Under the pieces are notes generated by a model. That model ran no database searches. It had not been told where the DNA came from and saw only the letters and a program-made list of their open reading frames with translations. From Telmatospirillum siberiense (GTDB taxonomy: Bacteria; Pseudomonadota; Alphaproteobacteria; Rhodospirillales; Magnetospirillaceae): a stretch of 64,000 bases of DNA. Below, in pieces: positions 27,041-36,584 of this stretch. The DNA is taken from the NCBI RefSeq assembly GCF_002845745.1, contig NZ_PIUM01000003.1, positions 62,001 through 126,000 on the forward strand, read 5' to 3'. The translations under genes and the position numbers were made by a program. Position 1 is the first letter of the stretch. The number at the start of each line of letters is the position of its first letter.

Positions 27041-27874
27041 TCAAGCGAGCGATGGCGCCGCCGGATCGACCACATGCAGGCAGACATGTTCCTCGGCCAG
27101 GATATCGAGGAAGGGTTGGGCCGGAGGGCGGTCGATGAACAGGGCGTCGAGGACCGAAATATGGCCGAGCTTGACCATCGCCGGCCGGCCGAATTTCGTG
27201 TGATCCGTCGCCAGGAAGATCTGACGGGCATTGGCGATGATCGCCTGCGCCACCTTGACTTCCCGATAATCGAAGTCGAGCAGCGTGCCGTCCGGATCAA
27301 TGCCGGAAATACCGATGATGCCGAAGTCCACCTTGAACTGATTAATGAATTCGACGGTTGCTTCGCCGACCACGGCCAGATCCTGGCGCAAACGACCGCC
27401 GGCGATGGTGATTTCGAAATCCTGCCCCTGGCTCAATTGCACCGCGACATTGATGTTGTTGGTGATGATCCGCAAGCCCCGGTGCCCGAGGAGCGCGCGG
27501 GCCACCGCCTCCGTGGTGGTTCCGATGTTGAGGAACAGAGAAGCGCCGTCCGGAATATGCTGGGCGACCAGACGGCCGATGCGCTCCTTTTCCTCCTGCA
27601 TCAGCCCCCGCCGGGATTGATAGTCGATATTCCGCGCGCTGCTGGGCAGGCTGGCTCCGCCATGATAGCGATGCAGCAATCCCATCTCGCACAGCATGTT
27701 GATGTCGCGCCGAATGGTTTGCGGAGTAACGGCGAGAGCCGCCGCCAATCCGTCGATACTGACGAAGCCGTCCGCCTGCGCCGTCTGGACAATGTTCGCC
27801 TGACGGCGATTCAGTCCCGGCGGCAGAGCGGCTACCGCGGTCGGCAGAGAGGGCGGCTTCGGTAAATCACGCAT
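27041..27874 (-). CDS. glpR: DeoR-family repressor of glycerol-3-phosphate genes
   Basis: 277-aa DeoR-type regulator. The N-terminal winged helix-turn-helix (about residues 20-75, with VTPQTIRRDINMLCEMGLLHRYHGGA split across the recognition helix and wing) and the C-terminal sugar-phosphate sensing domain with NIGTTTEAVARAL and the GISGIDPDGTLLDFD segment match GlpR. Its N-terminus is about 18 residues longer than E. coli GlpR, and the real start could lie nearer LNRRQANIVQ. It is divergent from glpD and glpT across an AT-rich spacer with candidate operators, so it probably represses them in the absence of glycerol-3-phosphate. It is convergent with the phosphonate operon. Confidence 0.92.
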   Translation of the reverse strand: MRDLPKPPSLPTAVAALPPGLNRRQANIVQTAQADGFVSIDGLAAALAVTPQTIRRDINMLCEMGLLHRYHGGASLPSSARNIDYQSRRGLMQEEKERIGRLVAQHIPDGASLFLNIGTTTEAVARALLGHRGLRIITNNINVAVQLSQGQDFEITIAGGRLRQDLAVVGEATVEFINQFKVDFGIIGISGIDPDGTLLDFDYREVKVAQAIIANARQIFLATDHTKFGRPAMVKLGHISVLDALFIDRPPAQPFLDILAEEHVCLHVVDPAAPSLA

Positions 27875-28031
27875 CGTGGGATCCCATAACGAACGTCACA
27901 TCACACCATCATATTAACGCAAGCGAACAGCTCTGTCAGAATCAAAATAAGTCCATATTTTTCCACTATATTTTCCTTATAAACCCATCAAAAAACACAA
28001 CTATAACGAGTAAACTATATATTTATTACAT

Positions 28032-28107
28032 ATTTTCAGACGTTCATATTTTCTTTTTTTTTCGTTTTTGACCGAAACCATGTGTGATATGTTCGAATTC
28101 TGAAAAT
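28032..28107. promoter_or_regulatory. Candidate GlpR operator pair upstream of glpD
   Basis: The segment 28032-28047 (ATTTTCAGACGTTCAT) and the reverse complement of 28089-28107 (ATTTTCAGAATTCGAACAT) share the 9-mer ATTTTCAGA in opposite orientation, about 60 bp apart. The second contains ATGTTCG, which matches half of the E. coli GlpR consensus. Both lie in the AT-rich glpR-glpD spacer (27875-28159). A looping repressor arrangement is possible; the evidence is by eye. Confidence 0.4.
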
Positions 28108-28159
28108 CGTCAATCTATCATGGCTATAAGGTGCGGACCAAAAGAGCGGGGCGACCGTC

Positions 28160-29773
28160 ATGAGGGAACAAACTCTCGAAAAGCTACAGTCCGGGGATAC
28201 TTTCGATCTGCTGGTCATCGGCGGTGGCGCCACGGGATGCGGAATCGCCTTGGACGCGGCGACTCGCGGCCTGAAGACAGCCCTCATCGAACGCTACGAT
28301 TTCGCCGAAGGCACCAGCAGCCGGAGCACCAAGCTCGTCCACGGCGGCGTGCGCTATCTGGAAGCGGCGATCAAACGGCTCGACAAGGCGCAATACAATC
28401 TCGTCCGCGAGGCCCTGCACGAACGCGGCGCCCTGCTGCGCAACGCGCCACACCTCAGCAACCGCCTGCCACTGGTCACACCGCTCTATTCCTGGCTCCA
28501 GGTCCCTTACGTTTTCATCGGCCTAAAACTCTACGATCTCCTGTCCGGGCGAATGAACATCGGACACTCCAGACTGATCAGCCGCAAGGAAGCCCTCCGC
28601 CGCTTTCCCATGCTGAAAGCCGACGGATTGAAGGCCGGCGTCATCTATTATGATGGGCAGTTCACCGACGCCCGCATGGCGCTTTCCCTGGTGATGACGG
28701 CTCAACGAGAGGGCGCGCTGCTGGCCAACCATGTCGAGGCCACGACCTTATTGCACGCTCCCGACGGACGAATCGCCGGCGCCACCGTCAAGGACAGCCT
28801 GACCGGCCGGCAGTGGGACATCCACGCCCGCGCGGTGATCAACGCCACCGGCCCCTTCGCCGACGGCGTCCGCCGCATGGAGGACCCTTCCGCTCCGCCG
28901 ATCCTGAAAGTCAGCTCGGGCATTCATATCGTCCTCGACAAACGTTTCGTTCCGCCGAAAACCGGTCTGCTTATTCCCAGGACCGATGACGGTCGCGTCC
29001 TTTTCATCCTGCCCTGGCAAGGCCATGCCTTGATCGGCACCACCGATGAAGAGGCGAAAATCACCGATCACCCCCGTCCATCCCCGGCCGATATCGCCTA
29101 TCTGCTCGATTACGTCCGCCGCTATTTCAATATGGACGCCAGCGAAAAAGATGTTCTGTCGGCATGGGCCGGCATCCGTCCGCTGGTGTTCGATCCCAAA
29201 GCGGGCGACACATCCCGGTTGGCCCGCGATCACGTCATCATCGAAAGCAACTCCGGTCTGGTCACCATCGCCGGCGGGAAGTGGACGACCTATCGCCTGA
29301 TGAGCGAACAAGCCATCGACCGCGCGATCGCCACGGCCCGACTGACCCACGCACGCCCGTGCCGCACGCATGACATGCCGCTGTGGGGCGCCGACAAATA
29401 TGATCCTCTCGGCGATGCCGCACTGGCCCGCGACTTCGCGCTCGACGCGGACGTGGCGGATCACTTGAATCACGCCTACGGAGACCAGGCTCCGGTCGTC
29501 GCCGCCCTGACTACCGGAGGATGGGCGACCAGACTGCACCCAGCCCATCCCTTCCTGGAAGCGGAAGTGGTCTACGCCGTCCGCCGAGAACAAGCCATTC
29601 GCGCCGCCGACGTCTTGATCCGCCGCATGACGCTGGCCCTGGTCGACAGACAGGCCGCCATCCACGCCGCCCCCCGCATCCTCGCCATCATGGCCTCCGA
29701 GTTGGGCTGGGACTCCGCCCGCCGGGCCTCGGAAAAGGCGCTGCTCGATCAGCGCCTCGCCGAAGCGCTGTAA
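28160..29773 (+). CDS. glpD: Aerobic glycerol-3-phosphate dehydrogenase
   Basis: 537-aa FAD-dependent, membrane-associated dehydrogenase that oxidises glycerol-3-phosphate to dihydroxyacetone phosphate and feeds electrons to ubiquinone. The N-terminal Rossmann motif is [19 protein letters not shown] (residues of about 14-32), followed by the family signature [16 protein letters not shown]. The C-terminal DAO_C domain is present to the end, so the length is normal. GlpK and GlpT supply its substrate and TpiA, encoded just beyond glpT, handles its product. An ATG at 28160 has only a weak ribosome-binding site (GGGGCGACCGTC upstream). Probably controlled by the divergent GlpR. Confidence 0.96.
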   Translation: MREQTLEKLQSGDTFDLLVIGGGATGCGIALDAATRGLKTALIERYDFAEGTSSRSTKLVHGGVRYLEAAIKRLDKAQYNLVREALHERGALLRNAPHLSNRLPLVTPLYSWLQVPYVFIGLKLYDLLSGRMNIGHSRLISRKEALRRFPMLKADGLKAGVIYYDGQFTDARMALSLVMTAQREGALLANHVEATTLLHAPDGRIAGATVKDSLTGRQWDIHARAVINATGPFADGVRRMEDPSAPPILKVSSGIHIVLDKRFVPPKTGLLIPRTDDGRVLFILPWQGHALIGTTDEEAKITDHPRPSPADIAYLLDYVRRYFNMDASEKDVLSAWAGIRPLVFDPKAGDTSRLARDHVIIESNSGLVTIAGGKWTTYRLMSEQAIDRAIATARLTHARPCRTHDMPLWGADKYDPLGDAALARDFALDADVADHLNHAYGDQAPVVAALTTGGWATRLHPAHPFLEAEVVYAVRREQAIRAADVLIRRMTLALVDRQAAIHAAPRILAIMASELGWDSARRASEKALLDQRLAEAL

Positions 29774-29855
29774 GCGCACGAAACATCCACAAACAAAGAG
29801 ACACAGAAAAAATCACAATAAAACAACACTATACAAATATAATGGGGAAACAATC

Positions 29856-31238
29856 ATGTTAACTTTTCTAAAAGCCGCTCCGCACAAACCACGCATGGCC
29901 GAGGAAGCCATTGACCCGACGTACAAACGTCTACGATGGCAAATATTCTTTGGAATATTTTTTGGGTATGCCGGCTTTTATCTTGTGAGGTTGAACTTCA
30001 ACCTCGCCATGCCCTATCTCGTTGAACAGGGATATTCACGAGGGGATTTGGGCTTTGCCCTGTCCGGCGTTTCGATCGCCTACGGTATCTCGAAATTCCT
30101 GATGGGGGGAGTTTCCGACCGTTCCAATCCTCGTTTCTTCCTGGCGCTCGGCTTGCTGATGTCGGCCGGCGTCAGCCTGGCCATGGGGTTGGTGCCATGG
30201 GCGACATCGAGCATCGCCATCATGTTCGCCATGCTGTTCCTCAATGGCTGGTTCCAGGGCATGGGTTGGCCGCCCTGCGGACGCGTCATGGTTCATTGGT
30301 GGTCGAAGAAGGAACGCGGCAGCATCGTTTCGGTGTGGAACGTCGCCCATAACGTCGGTGGCGGCCTGATCGGCCCCCTCTTCCTTCTGGGCCTCGGCTG
30401 GTTCAACGACTGGCATGCCGCCTTCTACGTACCAGCCGCTGTCGCCGTCGGCGTCGCCATGTTCGCCGTCCTGACATTGCGCGATACCCCCCAATCTACA
30501 GGTCTGCCGCCGATCGAAGAATATAAGAACGACTACCCCGAGGACTATAGCGCGGAACACGAAAAGGAATTTTCGACAAAGGAAATCTTTGTCAAATATG
30601 TCCTTAAAAACAAACTCCTGTGGTACATCGCCTTCGCCAACATTTTCGTCTATCTGATCCGCTATGGCGTTCTGTCCTGGGCTCCGACCTATCTGAAAGA
30701 GGTCAAGCACTTCACCGTCGACAAGTCCTCCTGGGCATACTTCCTCTATGAATGGGCCGGTATTCCGGGAACAATTCTGTGCGGCTGGATTTCCGACCGC
30801 TTCTTCCAGAGCCGCCGAGGCATCGTCGGTATCTTGTTCATGATCCTGGTGACCGTCGCCCTGGTGGTCTATTGGCTGAATCCTCCGGGCAATCCCGGCA
30901 TCGATATCGCCGCTCTGATCGCCGTCGGCTTCTTGATCTACGGCCCGGTGATGCTGATCGGTCTGCATGCCCTGGAACTGGCTCCGAAGAAGGCGGCAGG
31001 CACCGCCGCCGGCTTCACCGGACTCTTCGGTTATCTGGGTGGATCCGTGGCGGCGACGGCCCTGGTCGGCTACACCGTCGACTGGTTCGGTTGGAACGGC
31101 GGGTTCATTCTGATGATCGTCGGCTGCGGCCTGGCGATCCTCTGCATCCTGCCGACCCTGAAGCACGACAACATCGCCGCCGCGCAACGCGCCAGCCACA
31201 AGGCGGCGCAGGCAGCGCTTGCCGAAAACAAGAAGTAA
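29856..31238 (+). CDS. glpT: Glycerol-3-phosphate transporter (MFS, OPA family)
   Basis: 460-aa organophosphate:phosphate antiporter in the inner membrane with twelve expected transmembrane helices; hydrophobic segments start at [19 protein letters not shown]. The signature [20 protein letters not shown] and the [11 protein letters not shown] loop agree with GlpT, including an Arg on the first helix in the phosphate-binding position. Length is normal. The 82-bp gap after glpD is AT-rich, and the ATG follows GGGGAAACAATC. A strong intrinsic terminator follows the stop. UhpT-type sugar phosphate transport is an alternative, but the glp context makes GlpT the better call. Confidence 0.94.
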   Translation: MLTFLKAAPHKPRMAEEAIDPTYKRLRWQIFFGIFFGYAGFYLVRLNFNLAMPYLVEQGYSRGDLGFALSGVSIAYGISKFLMGGVSDRSNPRFFLALGLLMSAGVSLAMGLVPWATSSIAIMFAMLFLNGWFQGMGWPPCGRVMVHWWSKKERGSIVSVWNVAHNVGGGLIGPLFLLGLGWFNDWHAAFYVPAAVAVGVAMFAVLTLRDTPQSTGLPPIEEYKNDYPEDYSAEHEKEFSTKEIFVKYVLKNKLLWYIAFANIFVYLIRYGVLSWAPTYLKEVKHFTVDKSSWAYFLYEWAGIPGTILCGWISDRFFQSRRGIVGILFMILVTVALVVYWLNPPGNPGIDIAALIAVGFLIYGPVMLIGLHALELAPKKAAGTAAGFTGLFGYLGGSVAATALVGYTVDWFGWNGGFILMIVGCGLAILCILPTLKHDNIAAAQRASHKAAQAALAENKK

Positions 31239-31255
31239 CGAATCAACTTATGAGT

Positions 31256-31291
31256 AAGGCCGCCGAAACATCCGTTTCGGCGGCCTTTTTT
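31256..31291 (+). terminator. Rho-independent terminator after glpT
   Basis: A 14-bp perfect stem (AAGGCCGCCGAAAC / GTTTCGGCGGCCTT) with a 4-nt loop is followed by a six-T run (31286-31291). It lies 18 bp after the glpT stop and just before the convergent tpiA stop, and the A pair before the stem may give weak function in the other direction. Confidence 0.93.
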
Positions 31292-31311
31292 CTATTCGCG
31301 TCCCGAAGCCG

Positions 31312-32064
31312 TTACGCGCTTTGCGCGATTGCCCAGAAATCCTCGACCTTGAGGCTGGCGCCACCGATCAGACCGCCGTCGACATCCTCGAGCGCCAGCA
31401 ATTCCTTGGCGTTCGAAGGCTTCATCGAACCGCCGTAAAGAATGCGCAAACGCCCTGCGGCGTCCTTACCCAGCGCTTTTGCCGCCAGATCCCGGATGGT
31501 CCGATGCACTTCGGCCACCTCGGCCAGGGTAGGAGTCCGTCCCGTCCCGATGGCCCAAACCGGCTCGTAGGCGATGACCGTGTTGTCGGGCGAGGCACCT
31601 TCCGGCAGGGACTCGGCAAACTGCGACTCCACCACCGCAAGCGTCCGTCCGCCGTCACGCTCGGCCTCGGTCTCGCCCAGGCAGATGATCGCCACCAAAC
31701 CGGCCGCGTGAGCGGCGGCGGCCTTGGCCCGCACGTCCGCGCTGGTCTCGCCGTGATCGGCACGCCGCTCGGAATGGCCGACGATAACGTGACTGGCCCC
31801 CAGATCCTTCAACATGACGGCGGCGACATCACCGGTATGAGCGCCGCTTTTCTCGGCGTGACAATCCTGACCGCCGACGGCCAGGGCGCTGCCCGCCACC
31901 GCCTGAGCCACGCGGTCCACCAGCGTGGCCGGCGGACAGACGAGCATATCCACGGCCGGAGGAGACGCTTTGAGCTTCGCGGCAAGCGCTTTTGCCAACG
32001 CTTCCCCATCGGCCTTCAGGCCGTTCATTTTCCAGTTTCCGGCGATCAGCGGACGACGCGCCAT
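31312..32064 (-). CDS. tpiA: Triosephosphate isomerase
   Basis: Interconverts dihydroxyacetone phosphate and glyceraldehyde-3-phosphate. Starting at the ATG at 32064 (GAGAGGAA site upstream), the product has 250 aa and begins [15 protein letters not shown], with active-site Asn and Lys in GNWKMN, the catalytic His in IVGHSERR and the catalytic Glu in [11 protein letters not shown]; the phosphate-binding GGSMKPSN and GGLIGGASL elements are near the end. The longer frame upstream is not used. It is convergent with glpT, whose pathway delivers its substrate, but it is away from secG and pyrG, its frequent neighbours. Confidence 0.97.
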   Translation of the reverse strand: MARRPLIAGNWKMNGLKADGEALAKALAAKLKASPPAVDMLVCPPATLVDRVAQAVAGSALAVGGQDCHAEKSGAHTGDVAAVMLKDLGASHVIVGHSERRADHGETSADVRAKAAAAHAAGLVAIICLGETEAERDGGRTLAVVESQFAESLPEGASPDNTVIAYEPVWAIGTGRTPTLAEVAEVHRTIRDLAAKALGKDAAGRLRILYGGSMKPSNAKELLALEDVDGGLIGGASLKVEDFWAIAQSA

Positions 32065-32192
32065 GATAAGATTCCTCTCATTTATTCCCATTATGATGGG
32101 CCCGCCGTGACCTCTACCACAGAAAGCGCTGAGGTTCCATATAACCACACCCTCTCCGGGTCATAGTCCATAAGTCCAAGAAAACGCTTGTT

Positions 32193-32660
32193 TTACCCGT
32201 CGACTTTGACTTTGACGACCACTTTCCGAACGGCCTCGGGACCATCCACCTGACAAACCGGACGGTGCACATCCGACGGGAACAGGATAACGAAATTGCC
32301 CGGCTTCAGCACCAGCGTCGATTCATCATCCATAGCCTCGTAGAAGAGCACGTCGCGTTCCGTCAACAGGTCTTCCCGGACCTTGTTTTTGCCCGTATCG
32401 ACGGCGACACCGATCGCCTCCCGGCCCTTCACGACGAATTGCACGTCGATATATCTCCGGTGAACCTCGGGCTTCTGTTCCAATTTCGGTTTGGTGGTGA
32501 CGTCCTGCACCAGGACGAAGATGTCATCGCCCGCCAGATCGTAACGTCCGGCCGGCCGGGTATCGAAGTCGCCCCCCATCAGATACGACACCGCCGTCCG
32601 CAAACCGGCGGGGAGCCAGGCCAGCATCTCCGGGGCGGAATTCATGTTTCCGAAAATCAT
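32193..32660 (-). CDS. YhcH/YjgK/YiaL family protein (sugar anomerase type)
   Basis: 155-aa protein of the DUF386 cupin-like family, starting at the ATG at 32660 (MIFGNMNSAPEM). Family hallmarks are KPKLEQKPEVHRRYIDVQFVVKGREAI (split here: KPKLEQKPEVH then RRYIDVQFVVKG) and the metal-site-like FPSDVHRPV near the C-terminus. E. coli YhcH (NanQ), encoded in the sialic acid operon, has been shown to be an N-acetylneuraminate anomerase; YiaL acts in a sugar operon. Here it is the last gene after a symporter and a sialidase-like protein, so an anomerase or similar step for an imported acidic sugar is plausible. The exact substrate is unknown. Confidence 0.85.
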   Translation of the reverse strand: MIFGNMNSAPEMLAWLPAGLRTAVSYLMGGDFDTRPAGRYDLAGDDIFVLVQDVTTKPKLEQKPEVHRRYIDVQFVVKGREAIGVAVDTGKNKVREDLLTERDVLFYEAMDDESTLVLKPGNFVILFPSDVHRPVCQVDGPEAVRKVVVKVKVDG

Positions 32661-32715
32661 CGCGTTTCTCCGGCTTGTGTCACGGAATGGCAGGGAACCG
32701 GGTGGCGGCACCTGA

Positions 32716-33897
32716 TCATGGCGTCACCCAGGATTCATCCAGGCAAATATATTTGATGGCCTGCCGATGATAGGTGAAAGCGACGTGAATCCGCCCATCG
32801 GGGGTTTGCTTGACCGACGGATAGGACAGTTCGCGATTGGCCTTTTCCTGGGAATTGTTGGTCATGCAATAACCGTCGCCGGTTTCAAGATCCCGCAACA
32901 TCGGCCAACTGCGCCCCCCATCCAGGGAAATCGCCAGGCTGAGGGGCGCGCGCGGCGTCCCCCAGAACGCCGTTCTCGCGCGTTGAATGGAGGCGGTCGC
33001 GGTTTCCAACGCGGCATTGTCCTCGATCTCATCATAAAGGGATGTCCGTCGCTCGGTCGCCGCTGCGGAACTCACCGGATTGCAGACGAGTGCCAGATGC
33101 CCGTTGGCCAGCGCCGTCACCTGAATCGACGAATTGTTGTTGGAAATCGACAGGGGCTTGGGGTTTTCCCAACTCCGGCCACCGTCGATAGACCGACTGA
33201 AATAGATATTGTCGGCCCATCGGCTGCGAAACAGGGCGACCAGTCCCCCATCGTCGCGCTTCACGATATTCATGTGAACGCAACCGACGCTGTTCGGCAC
33301 TTCATATTCGGTCCAACTCGCCCCACGATCCGACGAGACGCGGACGGCGCTATTGTCGTCGTCGCCCACCCATTTCTCTCCGGGCTGCGTCCGGCAGTGG
33401 AAAATCGGCAGAAGCCAATCGCCATTGTCCAGAACGACGATCGGCTGACGGATGAAGATCCCCGGTTCGTCGAACAGGGAAGATACCGGCCCCCAGGTTT
33501 CGCCATTGTCCGACGAGACGCGATAGCGGACGAGCGCCGTATCCTGCCGCCCGGAAATTTGGGCCGTGTAGAGCAGCCACAACCGTCCGTCAGGTGCGGG
33601 AAACAACACGGGATTCTGTTCCGAGCGGGTCTGGTCATCCGAAAGGCGAACCGCCGGAGACCATTTGTCCCCTCCACGCCGCAAGCGTGAAAAGTAGACG
33701 GAGATATCGGCAATTCCCTCCTGCGTTCCCCCGAACCAGACGCAGGCGAGATCACCGTTCGGCAATACCGTCAGATTGGCCGCGTGGTTTTGCACGCAAG
33801 GCGACGGCAGATAAGCTTCGGATCGGGCGGCATCGACCGGATTGACGCGGACCACGCCATCCATCGGAAGCTCGTTTATTACGGAAAGGTCTGTCAT
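32716..33897 (-). CDS. Sialidase-like BNR/Asp-box six-bladed propeller protein
   Basis: 393-aa protein of the sialidase superfamily (BNR_2 type), starting at the ATG at 33897, which has an AAGGTG site; a TTG 39 bases earlier is possible. Four Asp-box-like motifs (S-x-D-x-G-x-x-W) are visible: SSDNGETW, SSDRGASW, SIDGGRSW and SLDGGRSW. There is no signal peptide, so it appears cytosolic, unlike secreted sialidases. The N-terminal segment PSPCVQNHAANLTVLPNGDL and the closing FTYHRQAIKYICLDESW are typical of a bacterial group annotated as exo-sialidase or glycosyl hydrolase, whose real substrates are mostly unproven. It sits between the symporter and YhcH-type genes, in one transcription direction with iclR. 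Confidence 0.85.
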   Translation of the reverse strand: MTDLSVINELPMDGVVRVNPVDAARSEAYLPSPCVQNHAANLTVLPNGDLACVWFGGTQEGIADISVYFSRLRRGGDKWSPAVRLSDDQTRSEQNPVLFPAPDGRLWLLYTAQISGRQDTALVRYRVSSDNGETWGPVSSLFDEPGIFIRQPIVVLDNGDWLLPIFHCRTQPGEKWVGDDDNSAVRVSSDRGASWTEYEVPNSVGCVHMNIVKRDDGGLVALFRSRWADNIYFSRSIDGGRSWENPKPLSISNNNSSIQVTALANGHLALVCNPVSSAAATERRTSLYDEIEDNAALETATASIQRARTAFWGTPRAPLSLAISLDGGRSWPMLRDLETGDGYCMTNNSQEKANRELSYPSVKQTPDGRIHVAFTYHRQAIKYICLDESWVTP

Positions 33898-33945
33898 GGC
33901 GACACCTTGAGACTGAATTGCGGGACGTTTGGCCAAGGGGCACCT

Positions 33946-35358
33946 TCACACCGAAGAGGACGGCTTCGTGTCGGGAACCGCAGCACCGACCAGGTGGACG
34001 CAGATCCGTTCGATGATCATCACCACCAGGGGGGAAACCAGGGCGATGTACATATTGTCGATCCCATAGGGGTTGTCGAAGGCGTACCACAAGGTGGTCA
34101 ACACGGCCGAACCGAGCAACCCGAAGGTGGCGCCACGGGTGCTTTTGAAGAAGGGGGAATAGAACCCGACCAGCGCGACCACGGAAATCGACAGCCGGAT
34201 GGCCCGTGTGAAGAAGGACAGCTTGAGGATTTCAGGCACCAGGAAGACGCAGACGAGCGGCGCCAATCCGATGACGACGGACAACAGCCTGGTGACCTTG
34301 AATTTCCGTTCCGGCGTCGGATTGAAGTAGGGCTCGTAGAAATCGCGAATGATCAGGGATGCGATGGCGAGGGCGACCGTGCTGACGCTGACGAAGACCG
34401 AAGCGACCAGGGAGGTGGCCACGACTCCGGCCATCAGGCTGGGCATGTGCTGCAAAAATACCGGAAGCGCATAGATGCTTTTCATCGTCGGAAACAGATA
34501 ACGGGCGGCGACGCCGATCAGACCCAGCGCAATGCCGATGGGAAAGCAGAGGACGGCGGCCACCAGGGTGGAACGCCGGGCCCCGTTGGCCGTCCGGTTG
34601 GAGGAAATCGCCTGAATGATGAATTGCGTGGAGAAGATGGCGCCGGTGGTGCCGATGACCCAGGCGACGACGGTCGTGAAACCGATCTTGCCGTCAAAAC
34701 TGAAGTAATAGTCCGGCAGGTTGTCCACCATGGGCTTGATCCCTCCGGTCATTGTCAATGCCACGCCCAGGATCAATCCGATACCGATGATCTTCATGGC
34801 GCTGTGGAGCAGCGTGACATAGGCCACGCCCTTCAATCCGCCGAAGGTGAAATAGAAGGTGCTGACGACACCGATGATCGCCATCGCCAATGGCTGATTG
34901 AGCTTGAGAACGGTGGACAATGCGGCGGCGCCGCTGATGTAATTGCCGACGTTCACCAGAAACAGCGCGTAAATCATGATCAGCGACACCGCGACCATCG
35001 TCGATTTGCCGTATTTCTGGTTGATGGCGGCCGAAATCGTATATTCGCCGGAACTGTAGATCTTGCGGACGAAGAACAATCCGAACAGCACGAATCCGAT
35101 GGAGGCGCCGACCACCGACCAGCCGGCGGCAAGACCGGCGGAGAAGGCTTCCTGCGCGGTGCCGACAGTCGACTTGGCCCCAATGAACTCGGACATCAGC
35201 AGAACACCGACGACCACCGGCGGCATGGCCCGCGCCGCCGTCATGAACTGCTCGTTGGTCTTGCTGCGCAGCCTGATTGTCAGCCAAGACGTTCCAAGGA
35301 TATAGACAACAATCATCGCAACGATGATTGCCGTATCCACACTATTGAAGTCATTCAT
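33946..35358 (-). CDS. Sodium:solute symporter (SSS family)
   Basis: 470-aa inner-membrane transporter of the solute:sodium symporter family (PutP/SGLT fold), with about thirteen hydrophobic helices. It begins MNDFNSVDTAIIVAMIVVY and contains the helix-one/two region GTSWLTIRLRSKTNEQFMTA and the FTFGGLKGVAYVT segment typical of the family. Substrates of SSS proteins include sialic acid, proline, pantothenate and sugars; the adjoining sialidase-like and YhcH-type genes suggest an acidic sugar, but sequence alone does not show this. It lies 128 bp downstream of iclR on the same strand and is followed by the BNR gene after 48 bp. Confidence 0.92.
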   Translation of the reverse strand: MNDFNSVDTAIIVAMIVVYILGTSWLTIRLRSKTNEQFMTAARAMPPVVVGVLLMSEFIGAKSTVGTAQEAFSAGLAAGWSVVGASIGFVLFGLFFVRKIYSSGEYTISAAINQKYGKSTMVAVSLIMIYALFLVNVGNYISGAAALSTVLKLNQPLAMAIIGVVSTFYFTFGGLKGVAYVTLLHSAMKIIGIGLILGVALTMTGGIKPMVDNLPDYYFSFDGKIGFTTVVAWVIGTTGAIFSTQFIIQAISSNRTANGARRSTLVAAVLCFPIGIALGLIGVAARYLFPTMKSIYALPVFLQHMPSLMAGVVATSLVASVFVSVSTVALAIASLIIRDFYEPYFNPTPERKFKVTRLLSVVIGLAPLVCVFLVPEILKLSFFTRAIRLSISVVALVGFYSPFFKSTRGATFGLLGSAVLTTLWYAFDNPYGIDNMYIALVSPLVVMIIERICVHLVGAAVPDTKPSSSV

Positions 35359-35486
35359 GACGCGTCTCCAACGAAAATCTGAAACGGATCTCTTGCCCGC
35401 CTTACAGACACAACAATTACGATTTTTATTTTTACCTATACTTTAATTAATCAAATAAATTTCACAAAAATCCCTCGGCCCATCGG

Positions 35487-36305
35487 CTAACTGATGGCTC
35501 CCCGCTGAGCAATTGTTCCGAAAGACAGAGCGACAGCCCGACTCAACTCGGCCGCGACCTTTTGGACGTGGGGCGTCACCGTTGCGACGAACTCTTCCAG
35601 CCCCATCCGCTCGGCCCGGATGGTGGCGCTGATTCCAGCCACCGGAAAAGCCGAGCTGTCGAGAATGGCCGCGGCAACGGTTCGCAGCCCGTAAGCATTC
35701 TCGCCATCCGATACGGCATAGCCTTGCCCGCGCACCTGCCGCAGGCGATCGAGGAGTTGCCCGACGTCGGTCAGGGTGCGCTCGGAGAGCTTGACCAGCT
35801 CGCTTTGCGACAAGACGGCCTTTTGCTGTTCCTCGGGAAGATAGGCCAGCATGGCGTGCCCGAGGGCCGCCGCATAGGCTCCCGTCCGGCTGCCGACACG
35901 TCGGTCGAAGGTCTGGGGAAAACCCGCCTGCACCCGTTCGACATAAACAACGGATTCGCCATCCAGCATGCCGAGGGACGCCGCATCGGCGACGTCGGGA
36001 ACCAGTTCCGCAAGCAGCGGCCGGGCCAGAATTTTCAGATCGGCGCGGGCCAGTGGCGTATATCCGAGTTCCAGACATTTGAGTGTCAACCGAAAGCGCC
36101 GCGAGTGCGGAACCGATGTCACGTAACCCAACAGGCAAAGCGTATGAATCATCCGGAATGCCGTGCCACGGTCGAGAGACGCCCGCGCCGCCACCTCGGA
36201 AATGGTCAGTTCGGGAAGATCGGCATCGAACGCGCGCAGGACGGCAAAGGCCTTCACCACCGAATTCACGACGTTCTTTGGGTTGTTTTCAGTCGACACT
36301 GTCAC
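35487..36305 (-). CDS. IclR-family transcriptional regulator
   Basis: 272-aa regulator. The N-terminal winged helix-turn-helix (about residues 12-70, KAFAVLRAFDADLPELTISEVAARA region with DRGTAFRMIHTLCLLGYV) is followed by the IclR effector domain with ESVVYVERVQAG and LGHAMLAYLPEE; the closing region VAGISATIRAERMG is also family-typical. It leads the symporter, BNR and YhcH genes on the same strand and probably controls them. An inverted repeat ending 28 bp upstream of the ATG is a good candidate for its own operator, and a second copy lies 237 bp further away. The effector is likely the substrate of the cluster, unknown here. Confidence 0.93.
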   Translation of the reverse strand: MTVSTENNPKNVVNSVVKAFAVLRAFDADLPELTISEVAARASLDRGTAFRMIHTLCLLGYVTSVPHSRRFRLTLKCLELGYTPLARADLKILARPLLAELVPDVADAASLGMLDGESVVYVERVQAGFPQTFDRRVGSRTGAYAAALGHAMLAYLPEEQQKAVLSQSELVKLSERTLTDVGQLLDRLRQVRGQGYAVSDGENAYGLRTVAAAILDSSAFPVAGISATIRAERMGLEEFVATVTPHVQKVAAELSRAVALSFGTIAQRGAIS

Positions 36306-36332
36306 CTTGCTCTCTCCGCCAATGATCGGAAT

Positions 36333-36348
36333 ACGAATTTTTGTTCGC
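36333..36348. promoter_or_regulatory. Candidate IclR operator, copy 1
   Basis: ACGAATTTTTGTTCGC, an imperfect inverted repeat (ACGAA / TTCGC arms with one mismatch), ends 28-43 bp before the iclR ATG, in the position expected for autoregulation. It shares the leading word TGATCGGAAT and the trailing T with a second copy at 36585. Confidence 0.55.
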
Positions 36349-36584
36349 TATATAGCCGATAATTGACCAAACGCTTCCCGGATACGTCAAGGGCACGAGA
36401 CCCTTCAGCGAACCACCACGCCTGTCCGTCGAAACGTCGCCGCGAAGAAACCACCCCGAAATCCGATATGCATTGACGGCTCCTTCCCTGCCCGTTGCGG
36501 CCACGCCGAAGGGGCATCTTTTGTTGTTCCGGCTTTTTTTGACGCCGGGTTGTCCGATCCCGCAGGAAAACATTTGATCGGAAT

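Noticed and set aside
29838-29843. A TATAAT hexamer upstream of glpT
   Set aside because: It would place the transcription start almost at the start codon, and no -35 element lies 16-18 bp upstream. AT-rich context explains it.
31256-31291. Possible small RNA in the glpT-tpiA gap
   Set aside because: The sequence is fully explained by a rho-independent terminator; there is no room or promoter for an RNA gene.
32716-33897. Virulence-type secreted sialidase
   Set aside because: No signal peptide, and it belongs to a broad BNR group whose members are often not sialidases.
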